NCBI RefSeq assembly: GCF_011326755.1
Contig: NZ_JAAOIE010000002.1
Location: 558,001-622,000 of the forward strand
Origin: Cochlodiniinecator piscidefendens
GTDB lineage: Bacteria; Pseudomonadota; Alphaproteobacteria; Rhodobacterales; Rhodobacteraceae
Reading direction: 5' to 3'
Length of the DNA: 64,000 nucleotides
Positions within the stretch are counted from its first letter, which is position 1. Every line of letters begins with the position of its first letter. Shown here in pieces: positions 54,007 through 62,765 of the stretch. A model generated the notes under the pieces. It was given only the letters and a program-made list of their open reading frames with translations, was not told the DNA's origin and did no database searches. Made by a program: the position numbers and the translations under genes.

Positions 54007-54920
54007 CAGGTCAATCCTCCGAGGGTGCGCAGCGCTGCAGCGCGTGTCGCCCAAAATGAAACAAGTGCGGCAAATGGTGGAATGAGCAACGGTAGAACCC
54101 AGTGCCACCCTTGAAATCCGAGGCCAGTCAAAAAACCGCCATTGGTTTGCGCACTCGGTAGAAGTAATAACAAGACCATTCCAACCCCAGTTCCCGCAGC
54201 TGCGCCAATAAATCCGCGCGTTGTAAAGCGGCGTACAAACGCGCGCGCAATATAAACATCCAACGCCCCGACGAGCCGCAATACGCGGATCACCTGCAAA
54301 TTCGCAGCCAAAGCGGCATTTGCGGCCAAAGTAATCATTGCCGCCATAGTCGCCCCAATCAATAAAATTGAGATCCAGCCAAGCGTACGCAAACGACTTG
54401 CCGCCCGAACAAGTGGTGCGCGCCATCTGGTGTGATCATCCAACACGGCCCCCGGTACTTCGCCCGCCAACCTCAGCCGCAATCCATCGGAATCAAAACC
54501 GTCACCCTCTTCGATCACCTCGATCAGTTGCGGTACGGGCAGCGCATCAAGCGGAAGATCCGGCCCGAACCAAGGCTCAAGCAATGCGGTTTGTTCCTCA
54601 CGATCAAGCGCGCGCGCAGAGGCAACGCCCGGCGTTGTTCTTAGTACTTCTAAAGTCGCAGAAGTTTGAGCATCCATTTGTCCGGCTGGTGCAGAAATAC
54701 GAATGGTCGAACTGCGAGCCAATTCATCCCCCCAACGCTGTGCAAGTCGCCCCGAAGCAAGCGAAAGCGCCAAGGCAAATACAGCAAGAAACGCCATTGC
54801 TGCCGCCGCAAAAACAGTCAATCGCGCCGTAAATCCGGTCGGCGGGACGACGCGATCTGCTTGGGAATCGCCTTTTGAAAAGTCCCGTATCCCAGCGATA
54901 AAATCTTGCAGCATCTTCAC
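54006..54920 (-). CDS. ftsX: Cell division protein FtsX
   Basis: Membrane partner of FtsE in the divisome complex that activates peptidoglycan hydrolases, 304 residues. One membrane helix near 30-52, a periplasmic loop (about 55-165), then three more helices near the C-terminus give the usual FtsX topology. The start is either GTG at 54920, overlapping the ftsE stop as GTGA, or ATG two codons later. The gene follows ftsE and leads into plsC, the order seen in other alphaproteobacteria. Confidence 0.9.
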   Translation of the reverse strand: MKMLQDFIAGIRDFSKGDSQADRVVPPTGFTARLTVFAAAAMAFLAVFALALSLASGRLAQRWGDELARSSTIRISAPAGQMDAQTSATLEVLRTTPGVASARALDREEQTALLEPWFGPDLPLDALPVPQLIEVIEEGDGFDSDGLRLRLAGEVPGAVLDDHTRWRAPLVRAASRLRTLGWISILLIGATMAAMITLAANAALAANLQVIRVLRLVGALDVYIARAFVRRFTTRGFIGAAAGTGVGMVLLLLLPSAQTNGGFLTGLGFQGWHWVLPLLIPPFAALVSFWATRAAALRTLGGLT

Positions 54921-55594
54921 AGGACCGCCCCCGCCAATTGCAACCGGCGATTTGCTATGCGCAGAACACGCGCGTTGACCTGAGATTTTGCAGCCCGGAT
55001 CAAAGATAAATCATGCGTAGCGATCATGACGGTTTTACCCATCCGGTTAAGTTCGACCAAAAGCTGTAACAACCTTTGTGACATTTCCCAATCCACATTA
55101 CCGGTCGGTTCATCCGCCAGTATAACATCTGGCGACATGATAACAGCCCGTGCCAAAGCCGCACGCTGACGTTCACCGCCGGACAGTTCTGGTGGCAATG
55201 CATCGGCTTGATGTTCCAATCCGACCCAACTTAGAAGCTCATGTAGGTTTTGTGCCTCCGCCCCGACATCACGCCCCGCGACGGTCAGCGGCAGCGCCAC
55301 GTTTTCAGCAATCGAAAGGTGATCTAGAAATTGACAATCTTGGTGGACGACACCAATACGACGACGATGACGCGCAATATCGTCGCGTGTCATATTTCGA
55401 GTGTTTTCACCAAAAACGCGCGTTTGGCCTGCTGTTGCGGATAACTCAAGGTAACACAGCTTTAGGAACGTTGATTTTCCTGCCCCTGACGGACCCGTCA
55501 GAAAATGAAACGACCCCGGTGCCAGTTTGAGCGAAATCCCCGAGAGCAATTCGCCCCCGCTATAGCTATACGCCACATTTTCAAGCTCAATCAC
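54917..55594 (-). CDS. ftsE: Cell division ATP-binding protein FtsE
   Basis: ABC-type ATPase of the FtsEX complex, 225 residues. VIELENVAYSYSGGELLSGISLKLAPGSFHFLTGPSGAGKSTFLKLCYLE is the start and Walker A region, HQDCQFLDHLSIAENVALPLTVAG the Q-loop, LSGGERQRAALARAVI the signature, and ILADEPTGNVD the Walker B. The start is GTG at 55594 by alignment and GGGGCG spacing; a longer in-frame ATG at 55612 is less likely. It is divergent from the zinc-ribbon gene. Confidence 0.92.
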   Translation of the reverse strand: MIELENVAYSYSGGELLSGISLKLAPGSFHFLTGPSGAGKSTFLKLCYLELSATAGQTRVFGENTRNMTRDDIARHRRRIGVVHQDCQFLDHLSIAENVALPLTVAGRDVGAEAQNLHELLSWVGLEHQADALPPELSGGERQRAALARAVIMSPDVILADEPTGNVDWEMSQRLLQLLVELNRMGKTVMIATHDLSLIRAAKSQVNARVLRIANRRLQLAGAVL

Positions 55595-55757
55595 GTGTGC
55601 GCCCCAATCCAAACGGAATAATTGTGTCTGTTTTGCCTAAGCTTGACGGAAGTTTCAATGATCAGGCGCGCATTTGCTTGGAAGATTGCGCCTATGTTGT
55701 TAAATATGCTTAATATACAAGACAATACTAGCAAATGTACCGCAGGGGGCGGGAAAT

Positions 55758-56570
55758 ATGCGTCTGACATGTCCAAATTGCGATGCCCAATACGAAGTCG
55801 CAAACGGCGTCATCCCTGATCATGGCCGGGATGTGCAGTGTTCAAACTGCGGCCATACATGGTTCGAAAACCCTTTTGGTGAGGCCCCTGAAGACGATTT
55901 GGTTCTATCAGCCGAAGTCGCGCCAGAAGCAGAGCAACACGTTCATGACGATTTTTCGGATTCTGAAGAAGACGAATCGGCAATGACGCCTCCGCCTGCT
56001 TCGCGACGTTCCGTTGATGAAAGCGTGTTGAACGTATTGCGCGAAGAAGCCGAGTTTGAAGCGCGTGCCCGTAGCGGCGATGCCCCGAGTGCAATAGAAA
56101 CGCAGCCTGATCTGGGGTTAGAAAACGCCACCCCAACGGAAGAGGATCGGAGACGCGAAGCGATAGAAGCCCGCACCGCACGTTTGCGTGGCGGAGCGGC
56201 TGTCACGACAAATTCTAGCGAACCCGCGCGTCGGCGTGAACTACTACCCGATATCGAAGATATTAATTCAACTTTGCGCGCATCTGAGGATCGTGATGAT
56301 TTTGAAGGCGACGGCGAAATAACTGAGACAGCGGAAAAAGCTTCGCGCGGCGGGTTTCGCATTGGGTTTGCCTTGACGATTATCTTATTTATTCTCGCAT
56401 ATTTCGTTTATGCAAAAGCCCCTGAAATTATTGCCCAGTTCCCGCAATTTGAAAGCCAAATTACAGGTTATGTCGCCTGGGTTGATGGTTTACGAAGCGG
56501 TTTGGATCAGATGGTTGGCAAGGGGCTCGAACTGATCTCGAGCTATTCTAACGGTAGTGAAGAAGGGTAA
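55758..56570 (+). CDS. Zinc-ribbon (MJ0042-type) membrane protein
   Basis: A 270-residue protein beginning with a four-cysteine zinc ribbon, MRLTCPNCDAQYEV...VQCSNCGHTWF (Cys 5, 8, 28, 31), the MJ0042 family. A long acidic, low-complexity region (about 45-190) is followed by one membrane helix (about 198-217: FALTIILFILAYFVYA) and a C-terminal periplasmic-facing tail. The ribbon would be cytoplasmic. Similar proteins sit beside ftsEX in Rhodobacterales; the role is unknown, a link to division is inference. Confidence 0.83.
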   Translation: MRLTCPNCDAQYEVANGVIPDHGRDVQCSNCGHTWFENPFGEAPEDDLVLSAEVAPEAEQHVHDDFSDSEEDESAMTPPPASRRSVDESVLNVLREEAEFEARARSGDAPSAIETQPDLGLENATPTEEDRRREAIEARTARLRGGAAVTTNSSEPARRRELLPDIEDINSTLRASEDRDDFEGDGEITETAEKASRGGFRIGFALTIILFILAYFVYAKAPEIIAQFPQFESQITGYVAWVDGLRSGLDQMVGKGLELISSYSNGSEEG

Positions 56571-56586
56571 TCCCCTTCTCTACCGA

Positions 56587-57411
56587 TTAGAACGGCAGCT
56601 TCATATGCCGATTGACGTCTTTATATAGCAGGTAACGAAAACGCCCTGGACCACCCGTGTAACACGCCTGTGGGCAAAAGGCGCGCAGCCACATATAATC
56701 ACCTGCTTCGACCTCCACCCAGTCTTGGTTCAGCTTATACGCGGCTTTGCCTTCCAACACGTATAACCCATGCTCCATGACGTGTGTTTCCATAAAAGGG
56801 ATAACGCCGCCCGGTTCAAACGTCACAATGGTAATATGCATGTCAAACCGCATATCATTTGGATCCATAAACCGTGACGTCGCCCATGCCCCATTGGTGT
56901 CGGGCATCGCGTTTGGGGTCACATCATGATCCGAAGTCACATAAAACTCTGGATATTCTAGGCCATCTACAGCCTCATAGGCTTTGCGAATCCAGTGGAA
57001 TGTCGCTTTGGTATCACTGAGATTACGCAAGCCCCACTCTGCGCCAGCGGGTACATACGCAAACCCACCTGCTGTCAATGTATGGGTTTGGCCACTACAG
57101 GTGATCGCAACCTGACCATCCACAACGAAGATCGCACCTTGAGCCTCAACATTCAATTCAGGTCGATCACTCCCGCCCTCTGGTCCGACTTCCATGATGT
57201 AATGTGAAAAGGTTTCTGAAAACCCCGACATCGGACGTGCAATGACCCACAAACGGGTATTATCCCAAAATGGTAGAAAACTGGTGGTGATATCGCGCAT
57301 CGTCCCTGCGGGCAAAACAGCATAGGCGTCTTTAAAAACTGCCTGCCCAGTCAACATTTCTGATTGTGCCGGCAAACCACCCTCAGGGGCATAATACGTG
57401 CGGGATGTCAT
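56587..57411 (-). CDS. allE: (S)-ureidoglycine aminohydrolase
   Basis: Mn-dependent bicupin enzyme of the purine ring breakdown route, releasing ammonia from (S)-ureidoglycine to give (S)-ureidoglycolate, 274 residues. TYYAPEGGLPAQSEMLTGQAVFKDAYAVLPAGTMRDITTSFLPFW is the family start; two cupin cores follow, with HYIMEVGPEGGSDRPELNVEAQGAIFVVDGQV and the metal-ligand set ETHVMEHGLYVLEGKA near 210. No other allantoin genes lie in this window, so it works with enzymes encoded elsewhere. Confidence 0.92.
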   Translation of the reverse strand: MTSRTYYAPEGGLPAQSEMLTGQAVFKDAYAVLPAGTMRDITTSFLPFWDNTRLWVIARPMSGFSETFSHYIMEVGPEGGSDRPELNVEAQGAIFVVDGQVAITCSGQTHTLTAGGFAYVPAGAEWGLRNLSDTKATFHWIRKAYEAVDGLEYPEFYVTSDHDVTPNAMPDTNGAWATSRFMDPNDMRFDMHITIVTFEPGGVIPFMETHVMEHGLYVLEGKAAYKLNQDWVEVEAGDYMWLRAFCPQACYTGGPGRFRYLLYKDVNRHMKLPF

Positions 57412-57523
57412 TCTAAATCCTTCAACAACTTACTGCTATCAAAACCGCAAGTCCCCCAAAACCCAACCTGTATTTTCATGATTTCCCACAAAAACATCTG
57501 CTGGTATTTTTTGATAATCCACA

Positions 57524-57560
57524 AAAAAGCCGCGCCCTTCGAATGAAGAGCGCGGCTTTA
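57524..57560 (-). terminator. Terminator after tal
   Basis: AAAGCCGCGC / GCGCGGCTTT around a loop holding a smaller CTTCGAATGAAG symmetry; on the minus strand it ends TTTTTTGT. It lies 15 bases after the transaldolase stop. Confidence 0.87.
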
Positions 57561-57574
57561 GCCCGTAGTCGGAC

Positions 57575-58534
57575 TTAAATCATACCGCGCAGAATTACCT
57601 CAAGTTTTTCGGAATCCGCTGCAAATCCTCGAATACCTTCTGCAAGCTTTTCGGTCGCCATAGCATCATCGTTCATCGCCCAACGGAATGCTTTTTCATC
57701 CAGCTTTGGCTCTTGTTCTGACGTTGCGCCATTGTCTGTCAATGCGCGGGGCAATTCTGCGATTTCAGCCTCTAGCTCATCCAGCAATGCCGGGCCGATA
57801 GTGAGGTTATCACAGCCTGCCAACGCTTTGATCTCGCCAGTATTTCTAAAGCTAGCACCCATCACGATGGTATTAAATCCATGGGTTTTGAAGTAGTTAT
57901 AGATGCTGGTAACGGACACCACACCAGGATCGGTTTCTGCGGTATACTCTGTACCCGGGTTGGCCTTTTTGAACCAATCCAAAATGCGACCAACAAAAGG
58001 CGAAATCAAATATGCGCCAGCTTCGGCTGAGGCGCGTGCTTGGGCAAAACCAAAGATCAAGGTTAGGTTACAATTGATACCCTCGGCTTCCAACACCTCT
58101 GCGGCACGGATACCTTCCCATGTCGCTGCGATTTTGATCAGCAAACGATCTTTCTCAACACCAGCCTCTTTGAACAATGAAATGATATTGCGGGCTTTTG
58201 CGATTGTGGCATCCGTATCAAATGACAGACGTGCATCAACTTCGATTGAAACGCGACCTGGCACCAGTTTCACAATTTCGGATCCAAAGCCCACACCGAT
58301 CTGATCGATGGCTTCACTGATAACTTCAGCTTCGGATTTGTCGCCACGTTCAACCCGTGCGATGGCCGCCGCAATCAAATCGGCGTATTCCGGCATTTGC
58401 GCCGCTTTCAAAATCAGTGATGGATTCGTTGTCGCGTCAATAGGGTTCAGGCGCTGAATAGCGGCAATATCGCCGGTATCTGCCACAACAGTGGTCATAT
58501 CGCGCAGTTGATCAAGAACAGAGGCAGAGCACAT
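57575..58534 (-). CDS. tal: Transaldolase (TalB type)
   Basis: Pentose-phosphate enzyme moving a dihydroxyacetone unit between sugar phosphates, 319 residues. [38 protein letters not shown] is the family start, with the active-site Lys in [39 protein letters not shown] near 138 and [15 protein letters not shown] after it. The length is that of the TalA/TalB group, not the short form. It stands alone with its own terminator. Confidence 0.97.
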   Translation of the reverse strand: MCSASVLDQLRDMTTVVADTGDIAAIQRLNPIDATTNPSLILKAAQMPEYADLIAAAIARVERGDKSEAEVISEAIDQIGVGFGSEIVKLVPGRVSIEVDARLSFDTDATIAKARNIISLFKEAGVEKDRLLIKIAATWEGIRAAEVLEAEGINCNLTLIFGFAQARASAEAGAYLISPFVGRILDWFKKANPGTEYTAETDPGVVSVTSIYNYFKTHGFNTIVMGASFRNTGEIKALAGCDNLTIGPALLDELEAEIAELPRALTDNGATSEQEPKLDEKAFRWAMNDDAMATEKLAEGIRGFAADSEKLEVILRGMI

Positions 58535-58624
58535 CGGTTTATTCCTGTGAGCATGAAAAGCAATGAGATTACGCCGCTTTTAACCTGCATGGATCAGAAT
58601 GTATAGCCGTTGCACCCAACGCCG

Positions 58625-59203
58625 CTAACCCAAATCAGATTTTGCGAGCAAATCATCCCCTCGCCAAAATGCCGCTGCTAATAACGGCCCTGGAGACATA
58701 TCAATACTATGATTTTGATAAGGCTTGTGGTGCACGACATCGCCAGGGCCACACGCACGCGGCGACCTTCCTTCACTGTGAAAAATCGCGTTACCAGCGA
58801 GAACAACATAAAACTCTTCCGGTACGTGATTGTGTTCACGATACTGCAGCCCTGCCCCCCAGTACCCGATTGTTACACGAACGGTTTCAGAGAGATAAAT
58901 GCCTTCCGGTGAAGCAAAATTCACCCAGCCATAAGCATCAAGATACTCCCGCGTAAAACCATCTTCTTCCGAATAACTTTGCTGCCATCGAAGACCCCTT
59001 CGCACACCAAGCAATTCAGAAACTACGTTAGATGTCGCTTTGCCTGAGTGAACCAGTATCTCAGGAAGTAAATCGCACATGGGTAAGTTTCGCGATTGCA
59101 CGTTCTTTAGCGGGGCATCTTCGATTTGATCCGCAAACCAAGCAAGATCTTCACCACTGGAACGGGCGAGTTCACATAAAGAACGCCTCAACCCCTCCAT
59201 CAT
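58625..59203 (-). CDS. DddQ-like cupin (DMSP lyase family), second copy
   Basis: A 192-residue cupin. Metal and catalytic residues keep the spacing of the DddQ DMSP lyases: Tyr 121, His 124, His 126, Glu 130, Tyr 132 (QYREHNHVPEEFYVVLAG) and His 165 (QNHSID). Such enzymes split dimethylsulfoniopropionate into dimethyl sulfide and acrylate. The start at 59203 overlaps the upstream cupin gene stop (ATGA). The two copies differ widely in the N-terminal half. Activity is not proven by sequence; some cupins of this group have other substrates. Confidence 0.82.
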   Translation of the reverse strand: MMEGLRRSLCELARSSGEDLAWFADQIEDAPLKNVQSRNLPMCDLLPEILVHSGKATSNVVSELLGVRRGLRWQQSYSEEDGFTREYLDAYGWVNFASPEGIYLSETVRVTIGYWGAGLQYREHNHVPEEFYVVLAGNAIFHSEGRSPRACGPGDVVHHKPYQNHSIDMSPGPLLAAAFWRGDDLLAKSDLG

Positions 59204-59793
59204 TCGTTCCCCATACGTGGCGGATCCGCCAACCCTGCGCCGCGCCAAAGTACAAATGCCAATAACCCACTATCGTGGGTCGTCATCGCGTGCGGCTGAT
59301 TGGCCCCATGAAACGCAGTATCGCCTGCCCTCAAAAGTTTGGGCGCCTGGCCTTCCACTTCAAACATGGCCTCCCCCGAAACAATAAAATACAGCTCTTC
59401 AGGCTCATGAAGATGCCAAGGATAATGCAGGTTTGGCCCCCAATATCCGACGGTCATCCGTGTCTCATCGGTGATGAAGTGGCCTTCATGTGGTCCCGCG
59501 AGCTCAAACCAACCAAACCGACTGAGAAAATCCGCCCCTACCTCTTCTTCTGAATAGGTAAGGCGCCATTCCACATCTTCCGCCGCCGCGATTAGCGCGC
59601 GCTGCAAAGGCATCGTCAAAGCACTAGCGCATCCGGGATGGGCGCGTAGTTCCTCAACTCCTGCGATCAAATTACGGTCTCGCGGATTATAAGCCATAGA
59701 AGATGGCCACCGAATGAACGCATCTAATTCAGGTACCGCACGTGCCACTTGTTCAGCTGCTCTTAGCACGTCTCTTAACCCTTGTTCCTGCAT
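59200..59793 (-). CDS. dddQ: DddQ-like cupin (DMSP lyase family), first copy
   Basis: A 197-residue cupin with Tyr 124, His 127, His 129, Glu 133 and Tyr 135 (HYPWHLHEPEELYFIVSG) and His 168 (QPHAMTT), which match in spacing the DddQ zinc site and its catalytic tyrosines. VEWRLTYSEEEVGADFLSRFGWFELAGP is also typical of the family. Predicted to release dimethyl sulfide and acrylate from DMSP. It is first in a two-gene unit, divergent from an aldehyde dehydrogenase that could act on downstream aldehydes. A tandem dddQ pair is known from other roseobacters. Function remains a prediction. Confidence 0.85.
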   Translation of the reverse strand: MQEQGLRDVLRAAEQVARAVPELDAFIRWPSSMAYNPRDRNLIAGVEELRAHPGCASALTMPLQRALIAAAEDVEWRLTYSEEEVGADFLSRFGWFELAGPHEGHFITDETRMTVGYWGPNLHYPWHLHEPEELYFIVSGEAMFEVEGQAPKLLRAGDTAFHGANQPHAMTTHDSGLLAFVLWRGAGLADPPRMGNE

Positions 59794-59988
59794 GTTATCC
59801 CTTTACAAATAGGTTCATTCTCTTACATTTTCATCTGAACGATATGCGCAATTTTGCCCCTGTCAATGTGCTGATTTTGACCGCACAAAAGGCGCGCATT
59901 GACCTGCGTTTGTCGCGAACAGATCAGTTTTCAAGACACTTTTCCTAGAAAGTTCATCGAAACTCGACACATATGTAAAGGTCCCAAC

Positions 59989-61449
59989 ATGACATCTTCA
60001 ATCAAACCATATTGGAAGAACTACATTGACGGTGCATGGGTCGATGGCGCCGCTGGACGTCTGACCGTGGATAATCCTGGAACCGGAGGCGTCGCCGCCG
60101 AAGTTGCCCTTGCGGATGCTGGCGATGTTGATCGTGCTGTCATGGCCGCGCGCCGTGTGCATGAAAGTGGTGAACTCTCTGCAATGCGCCCGGTCTTGCG
60201 TGGTCGCATGGTGCGAAAAATCGGTGACTACCTTCTTGCTCACATCGACGAAATTGCGCTCGCTCTCACCCATGAGGCTGGCAAACCTATCTGGGAAAGC
60301 AAAATCGAAATCGAAGGTGCGGCACGTTATTTCGAATATTATGGCAATCAAGCTGAAACCGTTGAAGGTCGATCAATCCCGCTTGGCGATGGGTATTTTG
60401 ACTTCACCACACATGAACCTCGTGGTGTTTCCGCCCAAATCATACCGTGGAATTTCCCGCTGGAAATGATCGCGCGAGGCATTTCCGCCGCGTTTGCGAC
60501 AGGCAACACCTGTGTGGTCAAAACGCCTGAGCTTACCCCGCTTGCTTCGACTTATTTCGCCAACGCCGCCGAATATGCAGGGTTTCCCGCCGGCGCGCTA
60601 AATATCATCTGCGGCTATGGCCATGAAGCAGGCACAGCTTTATCCGCCCATCCCGGCGTGGATCATATCGTATTCACCGGCTCTGTTGGCACCGGCATTC
60701 GTATTGCCACCGCAGCAGCACAAAATGTGGTGCCATGTGTACTAGAACTCGGTGGAAAATCCGCTGCTATCGTCCATAATGATGCTGACATTGATGCCTT
60801 TCTGAACGACGTGCGTTGGGGCATATTTTTCAACGCGGGTCAGGTTTGCTCTGCAATGAGCCGGGTCATCGCCCACGAAAGCATTCATGATGAGCTCGTC
60901 GAGCGCATGACATCTGTCGCCACATCACTTTCCGTCGGGCCGGGGTTGGATCGTCTTGAAGTTGGCGCCAATATGGGTTCCATGGTCTCCGTCTCGCAAC
61001 GCGACCGGGCGGCGGGGCTTTGTGAAACCGCTATTTCAGAAGGCGCAAAAGCTGCCACCGGCGGCCACAAACTTAATCTACCCGGCGCTTATCTAGCTCC
61101 AACGGTGTTTGCCGATGTCGCCCCCGACAACACCATCGCTCAGGAAGAAGTCTTCGGTCCGGTTATTTCCGTTCTCAAATTCCGTGAAGATGCAGAAGCC
61201 GTAAAAATCGCCAACAATTCCAATTTCGGGCTTGTGGGTGGCGTGTTCACTCGCGACCTGGATCGCGCTACAACAGCTGCTCGCCAGATCAAAGCAGGCC
61301 AGGTGTTTGTCAACGAATGGTATGCGGGCGGCGTTGAGACACCGTTTGGCGGATATGGTAAATCTGGGTATGGTCGCGAAAAAGGCCGCGAAGCCCTGTG
61401 GAACTATGTCCAAACAAAAAACATCGCCATAAAACTCCCATCTGCATAA
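59989..61449 (+). CDS. NAD(P)-dependent aldehyde dehydrogenase
   Basis: Oxidises an aldehyde to the acid, 486 residues, full ALDH fold. NPGTGGVAAEVALADAGDVDRAV is the N-terminal part; IIPWNFPLEM holds the catalytic Asn, FTGSVGTG the cofactor loop, LELGGKSAAIV the general-base Glu, and NAGQVCSAMSRV the nucleophile Cys near 284. AAAGG sets the start at 59989; upstream codons are not ALDH-like. It is divergent from the DddQ-like pair with 195 bases between. A role in handling malonate semialdehyde or another product of acrylate metabolism is only suggested by position. Confidence 0.92.
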   Translation: MTSSIKPYWKNYIDGAWVDGAAGRLTVDNPGTGGVAAEVALADAGDVDRAVMAARRVHESGELSAMRPVLRGRMVRKIGDYLLAHIDEIALALTHEAGKPIWESKIEIEGAARYFEYYGNQAETVEGRSIPLGDGYFDFTTHEPRGVSAQIIPWNFPLEMIARGISAAFATGNTCVVKTPELTPLASTYFANAAEYAGFPAGALNIICGYGHEAGTALSAHPGVDHIVFTGSVGTGIRIATAAAQNVVPCVLELGGKSAAIVHNDADIDAFLNDVRWGIFFNAGQVCSAMSRVIAHESIHDELVERMTSVATSLSVGPGLDRLEVGANMGSMVSVSQRDRAAGLCETAISEGAKAATGGHKLNLPGAYLAPTVFADVAPDNTIAQEEVFGPVISVLKFREDAEAVKIANNSNFGLVGGVFTRDLDRATTAARQIKAGQVFVNEWYAGGVETPFGGYGKSGYGREKGREALWNYVQTKNIAIKLPSA

Positions 61450-61495
61450 CCTGTCAGGATGGGTTCCTTCCCCTTTTTAGGGGGAAGGACAGGTT
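61448..61495 (+). terminator. Nested hairpin after the aldehyde dehydrogenase gene
   Basis: Outer arms AACCTGTC (61448-61455) and GACAGGTT (61488-61495) enclose an inner hairpin CCTTCCCC / GGGGAAGG with a TTTTTAG loop. The outer arm begins at the stop codon. A following GGGGGTTTTC is a weak T tract. Confidence 0.6.
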
Positions 61496-61542
61496 GGGGG
61501 TTTTCCCGGTAACACGCGTCCGCGCAAGCGGACACAATTGGA

Positions 61543-61851
61543 TCACCCCACGAGTTCGTCCAAGCGCTGAGCACAGGTAAAATCGGCCTGAGCAAGACCC
61601 TCAATGTCATGCGTGGTATAGCGCACAACACAATAGCCCCAGCCGAATGAAATATCCGGGTGATGAGCCATTTTGTCTCCGAGCCAAGCCGCTAGGTTTG
61701 CCATCTGTACAGCCTTTGCAAACCCTTTATAGCCAAACCTCCGCGCGATCGCAGTGCCATCAGCAACCAATTCCCAGTCTGGATGTAGACCGTGCAAATT
61801 TTCCTTAACTTGGGCCACGGTGAGTGCCGCAGGCAACGTTCGATCCGCCAT
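61543..61851 (-). CDS. phhB: 4a-hydroxytetrahydrobiopterin dehydratase
   Basis: Recycles the pterin cofactor of phenylalanine hydroxylase, 102 residues. WELVADGTAIARRFGYKGFAKAVQMANLAAWLGDKMAHHPDISFGWGYCVVRYTTHDIEGL contains the conserved HH-P and the C-terminal TTHD of the DCoH/PhhB family. It overlaps phhA by one base (TAATG), so the two are made together. Confidence 0.95.
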   Translation of the reverse strand: MADRTLPAALTVAQVKENLHGLHPDWELVADGTAIARRFGYKGFAKAVQMANLAAWLGDKMAHHPDISFGWGYCVVRYTTHDIEGLAQADFTCAQRLDELVG

Positions 61852-62645
61852 TAAGATACTTTCTTTTCCGGATATTTAGGGGCATGCAAACCCATTTTTC
61901 GGGCCTGTGCAATATCTGCGATCAAATTTCTCTTAGCCGCCGAAAATAGTTGGTCATAGTCATCGATTACAAAATACACCGGCTGTGCAATATCAATACG
62001 GTAGGGGGTACGCAAAATATCCAACACGTCAAATGGACGAAACTCTGGGCTGTCGCTCGACATACTCCACTCCATTTCGCTCGGTGACGATGCCAATCCA
62101 GACCCCAAGGCCTTTAACACGCCTTTTTCACGGGTAACCCCAAATTCAATTGTGAACCAATAGAGACGGATCAACCAACTGTAATCCTGTTTTTCGCACT
62201 GTTGCCCTGCCCGACCAATTGCCTGTGAAAACTCTGCGAACCGTGCATCTGTTAGCAATGGTGTGTGGCCAAAAATCTCATGAAAAATATCGGGTTCTTC
62301 GATGTAATCAAAATCCGCACGACTTCTAATAAAGGACGCCGCAGGAAATATCTTTTCAGCAAGCATGTTAAAAAATGTCTCAAACCCGATGAGCGCAGGA
62401 ACGGGTGAAACACGCCATCCAGTCAATTCCATCAATGTTTTAGACACCTCAGAACATTGAGGCACCCGATCATGTGGAATGTCCAAGCGCCCCAGTCCAT
62501 CCAAGAACACCTGCGCAGCATGTTTGCGCACCATCGGCATTTGCTGTGAATACAAGTCTGCCCAGACGGCATTTTCGCTCTGCGAATAACTGATCTTGCC
62601 CAATGCATCTGGCCGTTTGGCCGTATAAAGCGTTTCTTTTGCCAT
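61851..62645 (-). CDS. phhA: Phenylalanine 4-monooxygenase
   Basis: Iron- and pterin-dependent enzyme that turns phenylalanine into tyrosine, 264 residues, single catalytic domain as in bacteria. FLDGLGRLDIPHDRVPQCSEVSKTLMELTGWRVSPVPALIGFETFFNMLA is typical; the iron ligands lie in EPDIFHEIFGHTPLLTD (two His) and YWFTIEFGV (Glu). Operon with phhB. It is divergent from an Lrp-type gene, which probably controls it. Confidence 0.96.
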   Translation of the reverse strand: MAKETLYTAKRPDALGKISYSQSENAVWADLYSQQMPMVRKHAAQVFLDGLGRLDIPHDRVPQCSEVSKTLMELTGWRVSPVPALIGFETFFNMLAEKIFPAASFIRSRADFDYIEEPDIFHEIFGHTPLLTDARFAEFSQAIGRAGQQCEKQDYSWLIRLYWFTIEFGVTREKGVLKALGSGLASSPSEMEWSMSSDSPEFRPFDVLDILRTPYRIDIAQPVYFVIDDYDQLFSAAKRNLIADIAQARKMGLHAPKYPEKKVS

Positions 62646-62750
62646 CCACTTCCCCTTTTCCAGAGGCAGTATCTTCCGATATCAGAGAAAAATTCTTCCC
62701 TTTACATGTACATGCTGCGATTATTGGGTAAAAAATGCCTCAAAACTAGA

Positions 62751-62756
62751 TATAAT
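62751..62756 (+). promoter_or_regulatory. -10 element of the Lrp gene (leaderless start)
   Basis: TATAAT is a consensus -10 hexamer, ending 9 bases before the ATG at 62766. A start site 6-8 bases after it would fall at 62762-62764, leaving no room for a ribosome site, so the message would be nearly leaderless. No good -35 at normal spacing is seen; TTGGGT at 62724-62729 is 21 bases away. Confidence 0.5.
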
Positions 62757-62765
62757 AGGTATGCG

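Noticed and set aside
53179-54114. 311-codon frame over plsC
   Set aside because: Antisense to plsC and the flavoprotein gene; composition is histidine- and proline-rich nonsense typical of a shadow.
54007-54426. N-terminal extension of plsC to a start at 54426
   Set aside because: It lies wholly inside ftsX in another frame; plsC homologues start at MWKAVQW-like positions.
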